From Oleiagrimonas sp. C23AA (GTDB lineage Bacteria; Pseudomonadota; Gammaproteobacteria; Xanthomonadales; Rhodanobacteraceae), in NCBI RefSeq assembly GCF_011759385.1, contig NZ_JAARLY010000006.1, forward strand, positions 186,001-250,000: a DNA stretch of 64,000 nt. Reading direction: 5' to 3'. The position numbers and the translations under genes are program-made. The stretch's first letter is position 1; every line of letters begins with the position of its first letter. The notes under the pieces are model-generated. The model saw nothing but the letters and a program-made list of their open reading frames with translations, was not told where the DNA came from and did not search any database. Positions 26,700 to 33,975 of this stretch are shown piece after piece.

Positions 26700-27412
26700 A
26701 GTTCTTCTATGCCGGTGACCTTGGCGCGGCGCATCAGCCAGGCCACGCCACGCAGATCGGCAATGCCCACCAGCGCCCGGCCAAGGTTGGTGTACTTGGA
26801 GCTGCCGGCGTGGCGCGCGCGGTGGTTCACCGGTACCGACTTCACCTTCCAGCCCGCGCGCTGCATCAGTGCTGGCAGGTAGCGGTGCATGTGGTCGAAG
26901 TAGGGCAGGTCCAGAAATGCAGCACGCTCGAACAGCTTGATGCCGCAGCCGGTATCCGGCGTTTCGTCCTGCAGCAGACGGCTGCGCAGGGCATTGGCAA
27001 AGCGCGATCCCAGGCGCTTGCTGGCGGTGTCCTTGCGGTTGACACGCCAGCCGGCGAACAGCTTGTAGCCGGGCTCGGCGCGGTCGCGTTCGGCGATCAG
27101 GTTCGGGATGTCGGCCGGGTCGTTCTGGCCATCGCCGTCGAGCGTGGCGATCCAGCCGCCACGCGCGGCCTTCACGCCACTGCGCACGGCGGTGCTCTGG
27201 CCACTTTGCTTCAGGTGATGCAGTACGCGCAGTTCCGGGTGTTCGGCCTTCTGTGCGGCCAGCACCTGGCGGCTGTCGTCGCGGCTGTCGTCGTCGACGT
27301 AAATCACCTCGTAATCGACCTTGCCACGCAGGGCGGTGGCGATTTCGGCAAGCAGCGGCGGAATGTTGTCGCGCTCGTTGAATACGGGCACGACCACGGA
27401 AAGCTGGGGCAT
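26696..27412 (-). CDS. Family 2 glycosyltransferase, dolichol/undecaprenyl-phosphate sugar transferase-like
   Basis: Predicted 238-residue GT-A fold glycosyltransferase. The nucleotide-sugar site shows VVVPVFNERDNIPPLL at the N-terminus, IYVDDDSRDDS and the metal-binding DGDGQNDPADI. It lacks the C-terminal transmembrane helices found in ArnC/GtrB-type proteins and so resembles soluble polyprenyl-phosphate mannose synthase. The start MPQLSVVVP fits the family. It converges on the patatin gene with overlapping stop codons and is divergent from the bufferin operon, 145 bp away. The acceptor is unknown. Confidence 0.87.
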   Translation of the reverse strand: MPQLSVVVPVFNERDNIPPLLAEIATALRGKVDYEVIYVDDDSRDDSRQVLAAQKAEHPELRVLHHLKQSGQSTAVRSGVKAARGGWIATLDGDGQNDPADIPNLIAERDRAEPGYKLFAGWRVNRKDTASKRLGSRFANALRSRLLQDETPDTGCGIKLFERAAFLDLPYFDHMHRYLPALMQRAGWKVKSVPVNHRARHAGSSKYTNLGRALVGIADLRGVAWLMRRAKVTGIEEL

Positions 27413-27481
27413 CGGGATGCATCTCGGGAAACCGGGGGCAGCGCCCATTATCGCCGATGCGGCCGATGTCTGCAGGTGGTG

Positions 27482-27510
27482 TGTAATGCGCACCGGAATC
27501 GGACGGTCTT
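27482..27510 (+). promoter_or_regulatory. ECF-type promoter of the bufferin operon
   Basis: TGTAAT (27482-27487), 16 bp, CGGTCTT (27504-27510), located 48 bp before the bufA start. The same elements with the same spacing precede the ECF sigma gene at 31411-31440, where they also share a G before and a G after TGTAAT. This points to one sigma factor reading both promoters. Confidence 0.8.
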
Positions 27511-27557
27511 AGCTTGGGCCGGTGCACGCCGGCGTCCATTTCCCAAGGAGAACACCC

Positions 27558-27857
27558 ATGCAGACCCACAACATCGCCAAGGGCGCCCTGATGACCCTGC
27601 TCGCGGCCGGTGCCATGAGCGTGGCCGGTGGTGCCAGCGCAGCCGATTCGATGGGCCACGCCAAGACCATCAAGTGCTATGGCGTGAACGCGGCCTACAA
27701 GAACGACTGCCAGTCGCCGGGTCACTCCTGTGCCGGCCAGGATGCCAAGGCGCGCGATCCGAACGCCTTCGTGGCCATGCCGGCCGGCCTGTGCGCCAAG
27801 GTTGGTGGCAGCACCGAGCCGGGCAAGGCGGCGATGATGGACAAGATGGGCAAGTAA
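27558..27857 (+). CDS. bufA: Bufferin-type RiPP precursor, DUF2282 protein (BufA1-like)
   Basis: Predicted 99-residue precursor with a signal peptide cleaved near ASA-AD (residues 26-30). The mature part carries four cysteines, Cys40 (KCYG), Cys51 (KNDC), Cys58 (HSCAGQ) and Cys79 (GLC), in the pattern of DUF2282 proteins. Bufferins of this family are periplasmic copper-binding peptides whose central cysteines are converted by an MNIO enzyme to thiooxazole-type heterocycles. The enzyme (DUF692) and its partner (DUF2063) follow at once. AAGGAG precedes the ATG. Long signal peptide plus post-translational modification is unusual among RiPPs. Confidence 0.85.
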   Translation: MQTHNIAKGALMTLLAAGAMSVAGGASAADSMGHAKTIKCYGVNAAYKNDCQSPGHSCAGQDAKARDPNAFVAMPAGLCAKVGGSTEPGKAAMMDKMGK

Positions 27858-27859
27858 GC

Positions 27860-28732
27860 ATGTCGGCACCGCTTGCCGGCGGTGTGCAGCCGGTCCCGGC
27901 CCGTGCCGGGATCGGGCTGCGCCCACCGCATTTCAACCATGTGCTCCAGGCGCGCCCGCCGGTGCCGTTCTTCGAGGTGCACAGCGAGAATTTCTTTGCC
28001 GACGGTGGCCCGTTGCTGGACACGCTGCTGCGTGTGCGCGAGCACTACCCGGTCAGCCTGCATGGCGTGGGTTTGTCCTTGGGTTCGGCCGATTGCATTG
28101 ATCGCGAACATCTGCGCCAGTTGGCCACCCTGGTGACGCGCGTGCAGCCCGGACTGGTGTCCGAGCACGTGTGCTGGGGCGCCATTGGCGGGCGGCATTT
28201 CAACGATCTTTTGCCGCTGCCCTACACCGAGGAGGCGCTGGCGCTGATGGTGTCGCGCGTCGATCAGGTGCAGCAGGCGCTGGGTCGCGAGCTGTTGCTG
28301 GAGAATGTCTCCAGTTATCTGCGTTACACCCATGAAACCATGAGCGAATGGGAGTTTGTTGCCGCGCTGTGCCGCCGCAGCGGCTGCCGGCTGGTGCTGG
28401 ATGTGAACAACATCTACGTCAATGCCATCAATCACGGTTTTGACGCCGATACGTTTGTGCAGGCCATCGCGCCGCAGATGGTGGGTGAATTTCATCTGGC
28501 CGGCTTCACTGCGAAGACGGATCTTGCCGTGCCGCTGCTGATCGATTCGCACAGTGCACCGGTGGCGGCGCCGGTGTGGGATTTGTATACGCGCGCCGTG
28601 GCGCGCCTGGGTGTGCATCCGACGCTGCTGGAATGGGATACCGATCTGCCGGCGTTTGCGGTGCTTGAAGCGGAAGCCAAGCGGGCGCAAGCGATCCTGG
28701 ATGCCAGCGGCACCGGCGAGGTGGCGGCATGA
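27860..28732 (+). CDS. bufB: Multinuclear non-haem iron oxidase (DUF692/MNIO, BufB-like)
   Basis: Predicted 290-residue TIM-barrel MNIO enzyme that modifies cysteines of the bufferin precursor. Conserved metal-ligand and active-site segments are FEVHSENFF, SLHGVGLSLG, VSEHVCWG, LLENVSSY, LDVNNIYVN, GEFHLAGF, DSHS and LEWDTD. The His, Glu, Asp and Asn residues there bind the iron ions in this family. It starts 3 bp after the precursor stop and overlaps the next gene by 4 bp, so all are coupled. The frame is open far upstream only by chance; the ATG giving MSAPLAGGVQ is right by context. Confidence 0.9.
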   Translation: MSAPLAGGVQPVPARAGIGLRPPHFNHVLQARPPVPFFEVHSENFFADGGPLLDTLLRVREHYPVSLHGVGLSLGSADCIDREHLRQLATLVTRVQPGLVSEHVCWGAIGGRHFNDLLPLPYTEEALALMVSRVDQVQQALGRELLLENVSSYLRYTHETMSEWEFVAALCRRSGCRLVLDVNNIYVNAINHGFDADTFVQAIAPQMVGEFHLAGFTAKTDLAVPLLIDSHSAPVAAPVWDLYTRAVARLGVHPTLLEWDTDLPAFAVLEAEAKRAQAILDASGTGEVAA

Positions 28733-29514
28733 GCCGCGGGCCTTCGCTGGGTCAACTGCAGTACGCCTTCGCCGCGATGATGCAGGACGATCTTGGGTCC
28801 CTGCCGGTGTGGGTGGCCGGCAACGGTCTGGAGCCGGTGGCGCGGCTTCGCGTCTATCGCCATAGCATTCGTGCGGTGCATGCCTCGGCGTTGGAAACCA
28901 CCTTTCCGGCGTTGCTGGCCTGGGTGGGCGAGGCCTGTTTTGCCGACCTATGCGATCGCGTCGCGGCCCAGACGCCCAGCCGCAGCGGCAATCTGCAGCA
29001 TTACGGCGCAGGCATGGCCGCGCAGGTCAGCGCCAGTGCCGTGTTGGCGACGTACCCGTGGCTGCCCGACCTGGCGCGCCTGGAGTGGCAGCGTCAGGCC
29101 TGCCTGCTGGCGCCGGACATGTCACGGGGGGATACCCGGCATTTGATGCGGGCACTGGCCGATGCCGAGGGTGATGTGCGGCTGCGCCTGGCACCGCACG
29201 TGCACGCCATGGACGTTGCGTATGACGTGCTCGATCTATGGCGACATGCCATCGAGCCCGGCCCAAACATGCCTTCCATTCGGCGCAGTGCCTGTGGCGT
29301 GGTGCTCTGGCGCGATGGCGGCCAGGTCGCCATGCAATCGGTGTCGGTGGCGACGGCGCGTGCTGTCTCGGCGCTGATCGAGGGCTGCGCCCTGTCACTG
29401 GCGCTGCAGCGGGCCGGTCTGGATGACGCCATGCCCATGCTGCAACTGCTGGTGGAAGGGCAATGGCTGGCCGACATCGAGCCGGTGTCCGATCTCCCCG
29501 TTCCTGGAGCGTGA
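28729..29514 (+). CDS. bufC: DUF2063 partner protein of the MNIO enzyme (BufC-like)
   Basis: Predicted 261-residue protein with an N-terminal DUF2063 helical domain (about residues 5-95; LGQLQYAFAAMM and VYRHSIRAVHASALETTFPA are typical) and a C-terminal winged-helix-like part. In characterised systems it binds the precursor and hands it to the MNIO enzyme, acting like a RiPP recognition element. The old 'putative DNA-binding' label is misleading. The ATGA overlap with bufB suggests translational coupling. Confidence 0.87.
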   Translation: MSRGPSLGQLQYAFAAMMQDDLGSLPVWVAGNGLEPVARLRVYRHSIRAVHASALETTFPALLAWVGEACFADLCDRVAAQTPSRSGNLQHYGAGMAAQVSASAVLATYPWLPDLARLEWQRQACLLAPDMSRGDTRHLMRALADAEGDVRLRLAPHVHAMDVAYDVLDLWRHAIEPGPNMPSIRRSACGVVLWRDGGQVAMQSVSVATARAVSALIEGCALSLALQRAGLDDAMPMLQLLVEGQWLADIEPVSDLPVPGA

Positions 29515-29518
29515 TGAC

Positions 29519-30013
29519 ATGCCCGACGCTACTTCGTTCAAGACTCCCCTGCGCGCCTGGCAGCGCGCGACAGGTGCCGCTGCTGGACTCGCCCCGTGGT
29601 GCCTGCTGGCCATGCGCGTGTTGGTGGCGCTGGCCTTCTGGCGCGCCGGGTCGGTGAAGCTGGCCGACCCTTCCGGCACGCTGTATCTGTTTACCGATGA
29701 GTATCACGTGCCATGGCTGGCGCCGGGGTTTGCGGCGGCGCTGGCCACCTGGACCGAGCTGGTGTTGCCCTGGTTTTTGGGTCTGGGGGCGGCCACGCGG
29801 CTGGTGGCCGTGGTGCTGTTTGTCTACAACATCATCTGCGTGGTGTCGTATCCGGCGCTGTGGCCGATGGGGTTCTGGCGCGGATTGGCGCATGGCCAGT
29901 TTGCCGATCACCAGGCCTGGGCGCTGATGCTGTTGGCGGTGATCGCCTGGGGGCCAGGGCGCTGGTCGCTGGATACGCTGCTGGCGCGGTGGTGGCAGCG
30001 TCGCACGACGTGA
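29519..30013 (+). CDS. DoxX family membrane protein of the bufferin operon
   Basis: Predicted 164-residue inner-membrane protein with four hydrophobic helices: about residues 25-42, 62-82, 85-108 and 125-150. The central TELVLPWFLGLGAATRLVA is typical DoxX. DoxX proteins are recurrent last genes of DUF2282-DUF692-DUF2063 operons; a role in membrane redox chemistry or export of the modified peptide is proposed but not settled. It begins 4 bp after the bufC stop and is followed by a strong terminator. Confidence 0.85.
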   Translation: MPDATSFKTPLRAWQRATGAAAGLAPWCLLAMRVLVALAFWRAGSVKLADPSGTLYLFTDEYHVPWLAPGFAAALATWTELVLPWFLGLGAATRLVAVVLFVYNIICVVSYPALWPMGFWRGLAHGQFADHQAWALMLLAVIAWGPGRWSLDTLLARWWQRRTT

Positions 30014-30043
30014 CCAAAGCGCACCTGGGTGAGTTCATCGCGC

Positions 30044-30076
30044 AAAAGCCCACCCGTTTGTCGGGTGGGCCTTTTG
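30044..30076. terminator. Rho-independent terminator of the bufferin operon
   Basis: GCCCACCCG (30048-30056) pairs perfectly with CGGGTGGGC (30062-30070) around a 5-nt loop, flanked by AAAA and TTTT. It also lies beyond the end of the converging anti-sigma gene and could act in both directions. Confidence 0.88.
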
Positions 30077-30133
30077 TTGGGGGAAATGACCCGTCGCGAC
30101 AAGGCCAGCGCCGCCGGTTCAGCGATGGAGGAT

Positions 30134-30895
30134 TCAGGGTGCCTTGGGGGCCGCGCTTTCGCCATCATCCAGGCTGGCCGTGCGTGCCTCGACATGGCCC
30201 TCGATGGCCTGGGTCCAGGCGCTTGCCACGGCGCTGAAGGGGCGTGAGCTGCCACGGTCGGTCAGCATCACCAGCCCGCCATGCGGCATCGGGACTTCGC
30301 GGCCGACCCAGCCCTGGCGCTGGAAGTTGCGCACGTGTGACACCTGGCGGTGCGGGAAATACAGCACCACCACCGGCTCGCCATCGTGCCGCGTGACCAG
30401 ATGCACCGCCTTGTAGGGTCCGACCATGCAGTCGTGCACATAGGTGGTGCCGGACGGCACCGGCCCGCGCAGGGCCACGCCACGACCGGCAAAGCCCATT
30501 TTCACCGCATGCGGCGTGAGCGGCTGGATCAGGTCCAGCGAGGCAATTTCCTCGGGCATGTGTGCTACCGACAGGGCCGGCAGCGAATGTGCGTCGTGTT
30601 GTTGCCAGGCATAGCCGCCCACGCCCATGGCCAGGATCAGGCTGGCGGCCACGGCCAGCCACGGCTGGCGACGCCGCCAGCGCTGTCGCTGCAAGGTGCT
30701 CTGGGCCAGCAGCGCACGTTCGGTCAGGCCCTCGGGCACGTCGATCTTGAGCGCGCCTTCGAGGCGATCCTCGAACTGCTGCGCGCGCTGCCAGGCGGCC
30801 TGGCAGGCGGCGCACTCGAGCCGGTGCGCCAGCATGTCGGCGGCCTGGCTGCGAGGTTCGGCGCCAAGGCGTCGGCGAAATTCAAGACAATCCAT
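30134..30895 (-). CDS. DUF3379 transmembrane anti-sigma factor with zinc-binding motif
   Basis: Predicted 253-residue membrane protein. The N-terminal cytoplasmic part has the zinc anti-sigma signature His24-x3-Cys28-x2-Cys31 (HRLECAAC). One transmembrane helix (about residues 79-97) leads to a periplasmic domain of about 150 residues containing PYKAVHLVTRHDGEPVVVLY. It follows the ECF sigma gene with a 14-bp overlap, the classic sigma/anti-sigma layout. The start MDCLEFRRRL matches DUF3379. The periplasmic domain is the likely sensor; its signal is not known, but copper or oxidative stress would fit the shared promoter with the bufferin operon. Confidence 0.85.
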   Translation of the reverse strand: MDCLEFRRRLGAEPRSQAADMLAHRLECAACQAAWQRAQQFEDRLEGALKIDVPEGLTERALLAQSTLQRQRWRRRQPWLAVAASLILAMGVGGYAWQQHDAHSLPALSVAHMPEEIASLDLIQPLTPHAVKMGFAGRGVALRGPVPSGTTYVHDCMVGPYKAVHLVTRHDGEPVVVLYFPHRQVSHVRNFQRQGWVGREVPMPHGGLVMLTDRGSSRPFSAVASAWTQAIEGHVEARTASLDDGESAAPKAP

Positions 30896-31403
30896 GGTCG
30901 GTTGCCTCCATGGGGTCATCCTGCAACAGGGTTTTGAGTTTCTGGCGGGCGCGGAACAGTTGGGTGGCAACCGCACCGGGCTTTTCGCCCAGTTCGGCGG
31001 CAATTTCCTCGCAACTGAAGCCGCCCAGCACCTGCATGGCCAGTGGCTCGCGGTACTTCAGCGGCAGCTGGCTCATGGCGGCACGAATATCGGCCGCCTG
31101 ACCGTGGCGCTCGGGACTGGCCCAGGCGCCGTCGTCGGCCACGCGCACGTCGTCCAGCTCGATCGTGTCCAGGCGTTTGCGCTCGTAAAGACGTGCGTGC
31201 TCGCGGCGCAAAATGGTCATCAGCCACGGCTTGGCCGCGGCCGCCTCACGCAGGCTGTCCATGTTGCGCCAGGCGCGCAGCAGGGTTTCCTGCACCAGGT
31301 CTTCGGCCAGTGCCGACTGGCCGCATAGCCAGAAGGCAAAGCGGTACAGGTCACCGGCATGGGCGCGGGTCAGCGATTCAAACTGGCGTTGGCGTGGGCT
31401 CAC
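30882..31403 (-). CDS. ECF RNA polymerase sigma factor
   Basis: Predicted 173-residue sigma factor with a sigma2 domain (about residues 9-75; LYRFAFWLCGQSALAEDLVQETLLRAWRN region) and sigma4 (about 105-160; PLKYREPLAMQVLGGFSCEEIA region). The frame can be opened at an ATG at 31430, but that ATG lies between the -35 and -10 of the predicted autoregulated promoter. I therefore choose the GTG at 31403, which would make the mRNA leaderless or nearly so. The gene overlaps the anti-sigma gene by 14 bp and lies 51 bp after parB. Confidence 0.88.
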   Translation of the reverse strand: MSPRQRQFESLTRAHAGDLYRFAFWLCGQSALAEDLVQETLLRAWRNMDSLREAAAAKPWLMTILRREHARLYERKRLDTIELDDVRVADDGAWASPERHGQAADIRAAMSQLPLKYREPLAMQVLGGFSCEEIAAELGEKPGAVATQLFRARQKLKTLLQDDPMEATDHGLS

Positions 31404-31410
31404 CCTACGC

Positions 31411-31440
31411 AAGACCGGAAGCCGGCGCATCTCATTACAC
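31411..31440 (-). promoter_or_regulatory. ECF-type promoter of the sigma/anti-sigma operon
   Basis: Reading the minus strand: GTGTAAT (31440-31434), 16 bp, CGGTCTT (31417-31411). It matches the promoter before the bufferin precursor in both boxes and in spacing. The position inside the longest open frame means translation must begin further downstream, at GTG 31403. Confidence 0.8.
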
Positions 31441-31453
31441 CCGGGAGAAGGGT

Positions 31454-32320
31454 TTATTTGACGTGGGCGAGTATGCCGTCCAGCTCGTCCAGGCTGTGAT
31501 AGTGGATCACCAGCTTGCCCTTGCCGCCACGGCCGTGTGCCAGCTCCACGCGGGTGGCCAGACGTTCGGACAGGTCGCGCTCCAGCGACTGGATGTTGGC
31601 GTCCTTGGACGCTGCCTTGCCCTTCTTGCCGCCGGCCTCGCTCTGCGCGCGTCGCGCGGCCTGCTCCAGCTCGCGCACGGTCCAGCCCATGCGCGAGGCC
31701 TGCAGCGCCAGCGGGCGGGCAATTTCCTCGGGCAGGGTCAGCAGGCAGCGGGCGTGGCCCATCTCCAGCTTGCCTTCATCGAGCAGGGTCTTGATCGATT
31801 CGGGCAGGTCCATCAGACGCAGCAGGTTGGACACGCTGGCGCGCGAGCGGCCCACCGCTTCGGCGGTCTGCTGGTGGGTCAGGCCGAATTCGTCGATCAG
31901 GCGTTTGAGCGCCAGTGCCTCTTCCAGCGGGGTCAGTTCCTGGCGCTGGATGTTCTCGATCAACGCCATGGCCAGCACGGACTGCTCGGGCACGTCCTTG
32001 AGCAGGGCGGGAATCTCGGCCAAACCGGCGCGCTGCGCGGCGCGCCAGCGGCGCTCGCCGGCGATCAGCTCGTAGCGGTTGCGGCCAATCTCGCGCACCA
32101 CCACCGGCTGGATAAGCCCCTGCGCCTTGATCGAGTCGGCCAGTTCGTCCAGTGCTTCCTCATTCCAGTGCCGGCGCGGCTGGTACTGGCCCGGCTCGAT
32201 GGCCTGGATCGGCAGGTTGCGCAGTTCGCCTTCCTGGCGCGTGATGCTGCCGTTGTCGCTGTCTTCGTTGCCGAGCAGGGCATCCAGTCCACGCCCGAGT
32301 CCGCGTTTCTTCGCCGCCAT
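31454..32320 (-). CDS. parB: Chromosome partitioning protein ParB
   Basis: Predicted 288-residue CTP-dependent DNA clamp that loads at parS and spreads. N-terminal motif GRGLDALLG is followed by the CTP-binding ParB/Srx domain with the GERRWRAA box (about residue 90) and IRNIQREELTPLEEALA-like helix (here NIQRQELTPLEEALAL). The helix-turn-helix is HQQTAEAVGRSRASVSNLLRL. A C-terminal dimerisation segment ends in SLDELDGILAHVK. It follows parA by 8 bp. Confidence 0.96.
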   Translation of the reverse strand: MAAKKRGLGRGLDALLGNEDSDNGSITRQEGELRNLPIQAIEPGQYQPRRHWNEEALDELADSIKAQGLIQPVVVREIGRNRYELIAGERRWRAAQRAGLAEIPALLKDVPEQSVLAMALIENIQRQELTPLEEALALKRLIDEFGLTHQQTAEAVGRSRASVSNLLRLMDLPESIKTLLDEGKLEMGHARCLLTLPEEIARPLALQASRMGWTVRELEQAARRAQSEAGGKKGKAASKDANIQSLERDLSERLATRVELAHGRGGKGKLVIHYHSLDELDGILAHVK

Positions 32321-32328
32321 GCCAGCTC

Positions 32329-33120
32329 CTATGGGGTGGTGACGGCCGCAGCCGCCTTGTTGCGTTCGCGACGGATCATTTCGCCGGCCAGGCCCAGGTA
32401 GGCGATGGCGCCGCGCGAGCCGCGGTCATACAGATTGATCGGCAGGCCATGGCTGGGCGCCTCGGCCAGACGCACGTTGCGCGGAATCATCGAGCGCAGC
32501 ACCTTGTCGCCAAAGTGCTCGGTCAGCTGCGCCGAGACCTCGTTGCCCAGGTTGTTGCGCACGTCGTACATGGTGCGCAGCAGGCCTTCCAGTTCCAGCT
32601 TCGGGTTCAGGCGCTGGCGCACGGCACGCACGGTGTCGAGCAGGCCGGACAGACCCTCCAGCGCGAAGTACTCGCACTGCACCGGAATCAGCACGCCATC
32701 GGCGGCGGTCAGCGCGTTGAGCGTGAGCAGATGCAGCGATGGCGGGCAGTCGATCAGGATGGTGTGATAGCGCTCGCCCAGCTGAGCCAGCTGGTCGGCC
32801 AGGCGCGATTCGCGCGCGATCGCGTCCATCAGCTTGACCTCGGCCGCGGTCAGGTCGCCATTGCCCGGCAGCAAATCGAAGCCGGCCTCGGTGTGCACGA
32901 TGGCGTCGGCGATCGGGGTTTCTTCCAGCAGCACCTCGCAGCCGTTGGGCTTGGTCTCGGCCTTGTCGATGCCCGAGGCCATGGTGGCGTTGCCCTGCGG
33001 GTCAAGGTCGACCAGCAGCACCTTGCGCTTGGCCTCGGCCAGCGCCGCGGCCAGGTTGACCGCGGTGGTGGTCTTGCCGACGCCGCCTTTCTGATTGGCA
33101 ATGGCGATGATGCGCGTCAT
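32329..33120 (-). CDS. parA: Chromosome partitioning ATPase ParA
   Basis: Predicted 263-residue Walker-type ATPase that drives ParB-parS segregation along the nucleoid. The deviant Walker A KGGVGKTT (residues 11-18) with its signature lysine, DLDPQGNAT (Walker A') and ILIDCPPSL (Walker B) are all present. Size is normal for chromosomal Soj/ParA. rsmG precedes it and parB follows; the rsmG-parA-parB order is typical of origin-proximal DNA, although mnmG is absent here. Confidence 0.97.
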   Translation of the reverse strand: MTRIIAIANQKGGVGKTTTAVNLAAALAEAKRKVLLVDLDPQGNATMASGIDKAETKPNGCEVLLEETPIADAIVHTEAGFDLLPGNGDLTAAEVKLMDAIARESRLADQLAQLGERYHTILIDCPPSLHLLTLNALTAADGVLIPVQCEYFALEGLSGLLDTVRAVRQRLNPKLELEGLLRTMYDVRNNLGNEVSAQLTEHFGDKVLRSMIPRNVRLAEAPSHGLPINLYDRGSRGAIAYLGLAGEMIRRERNKAAAAVTTP

Positions 33121-33232
33121 GGAGTCCCCTTGCCGTATGCGGTGGCCGTCGCGCGTGGCGCGCGCAGCGGCAAAGTCGAAACGATAGCCCAGCCGTCAGC
33201 GGTCGGGCCAGACGCAAAGCCTAGCACCGCCA

Positions 33233-33865
33233 TCATGCCGCGCGTCGTTCCAGCACCACCAGGTGCCGTTCGCCGTCCACGTCCGGCACGCGCAGCGTGT
33301 GGATATCGCGCACGGCGAAGGTGTCCGGCAGGGCGGTCAGTTCCGCATCGGGCTGGCGGCCCTTCATGGCCAGCCAGGTGCCCCCCGGCGCCAGCAGGTG
33401 GCCGCCCCAGGCCAGCATGTCGGCCAGGCTGGCAAAGGCGCGCGCGGTAATGCATTGGTACTGGCCTTCGGCCTGTTCCACGCGCTGCTGCTTGACCTGC
33501 ACATTGGGCAGCGGCAGCGAGCGCACGGCCTCGCGCAGAAAACGCGCCTTCTTGCCGTTGGTGTCGAGCAGGCACACCGCGCGTTCGGGCGCGGCCAGCG
33601 CCAGCGGGATGCCGGGCAGGCCGGCGCCGGAACCGATGTCGAGCAGGCTGTCGCCGCTGATGTAGGGAGCGATGCTCAGCGAATCGAGTAGATGGCGCGC
33701 GACCTGCTGCGCCGGATCGCGGATCGCGGTCAGGTTGTAGGCCTTGTTCCAGCGTTCCAGCAGGGCCTGGTAGTCGAGCAGCCGCTCGCGCGCCGCGCCG
33801 GGCAGTTCAAGGCCCAGCGCGGTGAGGCCAGCATCAAGTTGGCGGGAAAGCTGTTCACGCCCCAT
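33233..33865 (-). CDS. rsmG: 16S rRNA (guanine-N7) methyltransferase RsmG
   Basis: Predicted 210-residue enzyme that methylates N7 of G527 in 16S rRNA; loss gives low-level streptomycin resistance. SAM-binding motif LLDIGSGAGLPGIPLA, the substrate region NLTAIRDPAQQVARHLLDSL and TARAFASLADML are typical. Length agrees with E. coli RsmG (207). The frame opens further upstream to 33925, but MGREQLSRQL gives the family N-terminus. It is followed after 112 bp by parA. Confidence 0.95.
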   Translation of the reverse strand: MGREQLSRQLDAGLTALGLELPGAARERLLDYQALLERWNKAYNLTAIRDPAQQVARHLLDSLSIAPYISGDSLLDIGSGAGLPGIPLALAAPERAVCLLDTNGKKARFLREAVRSLPLPNVQVKQQRVEQAEGQYQCITARAFASLADMLAWGGHLLAPGGTWLAMKGRQPDAELTALPDTFAVRDIHTLRVPDVDGERHLVVLERRAA

Positions 33866-33975
33866 GGGGAGTTCATGCCGCGCCTGGCGCGGTTCGGTGT
33901 GCTGCGGGCCGACAAGTATCCGCATCGGCGGCCCGTAAATCCAGCGGTGCCCAAGCCGCAGGCGCCTGATGCCTG

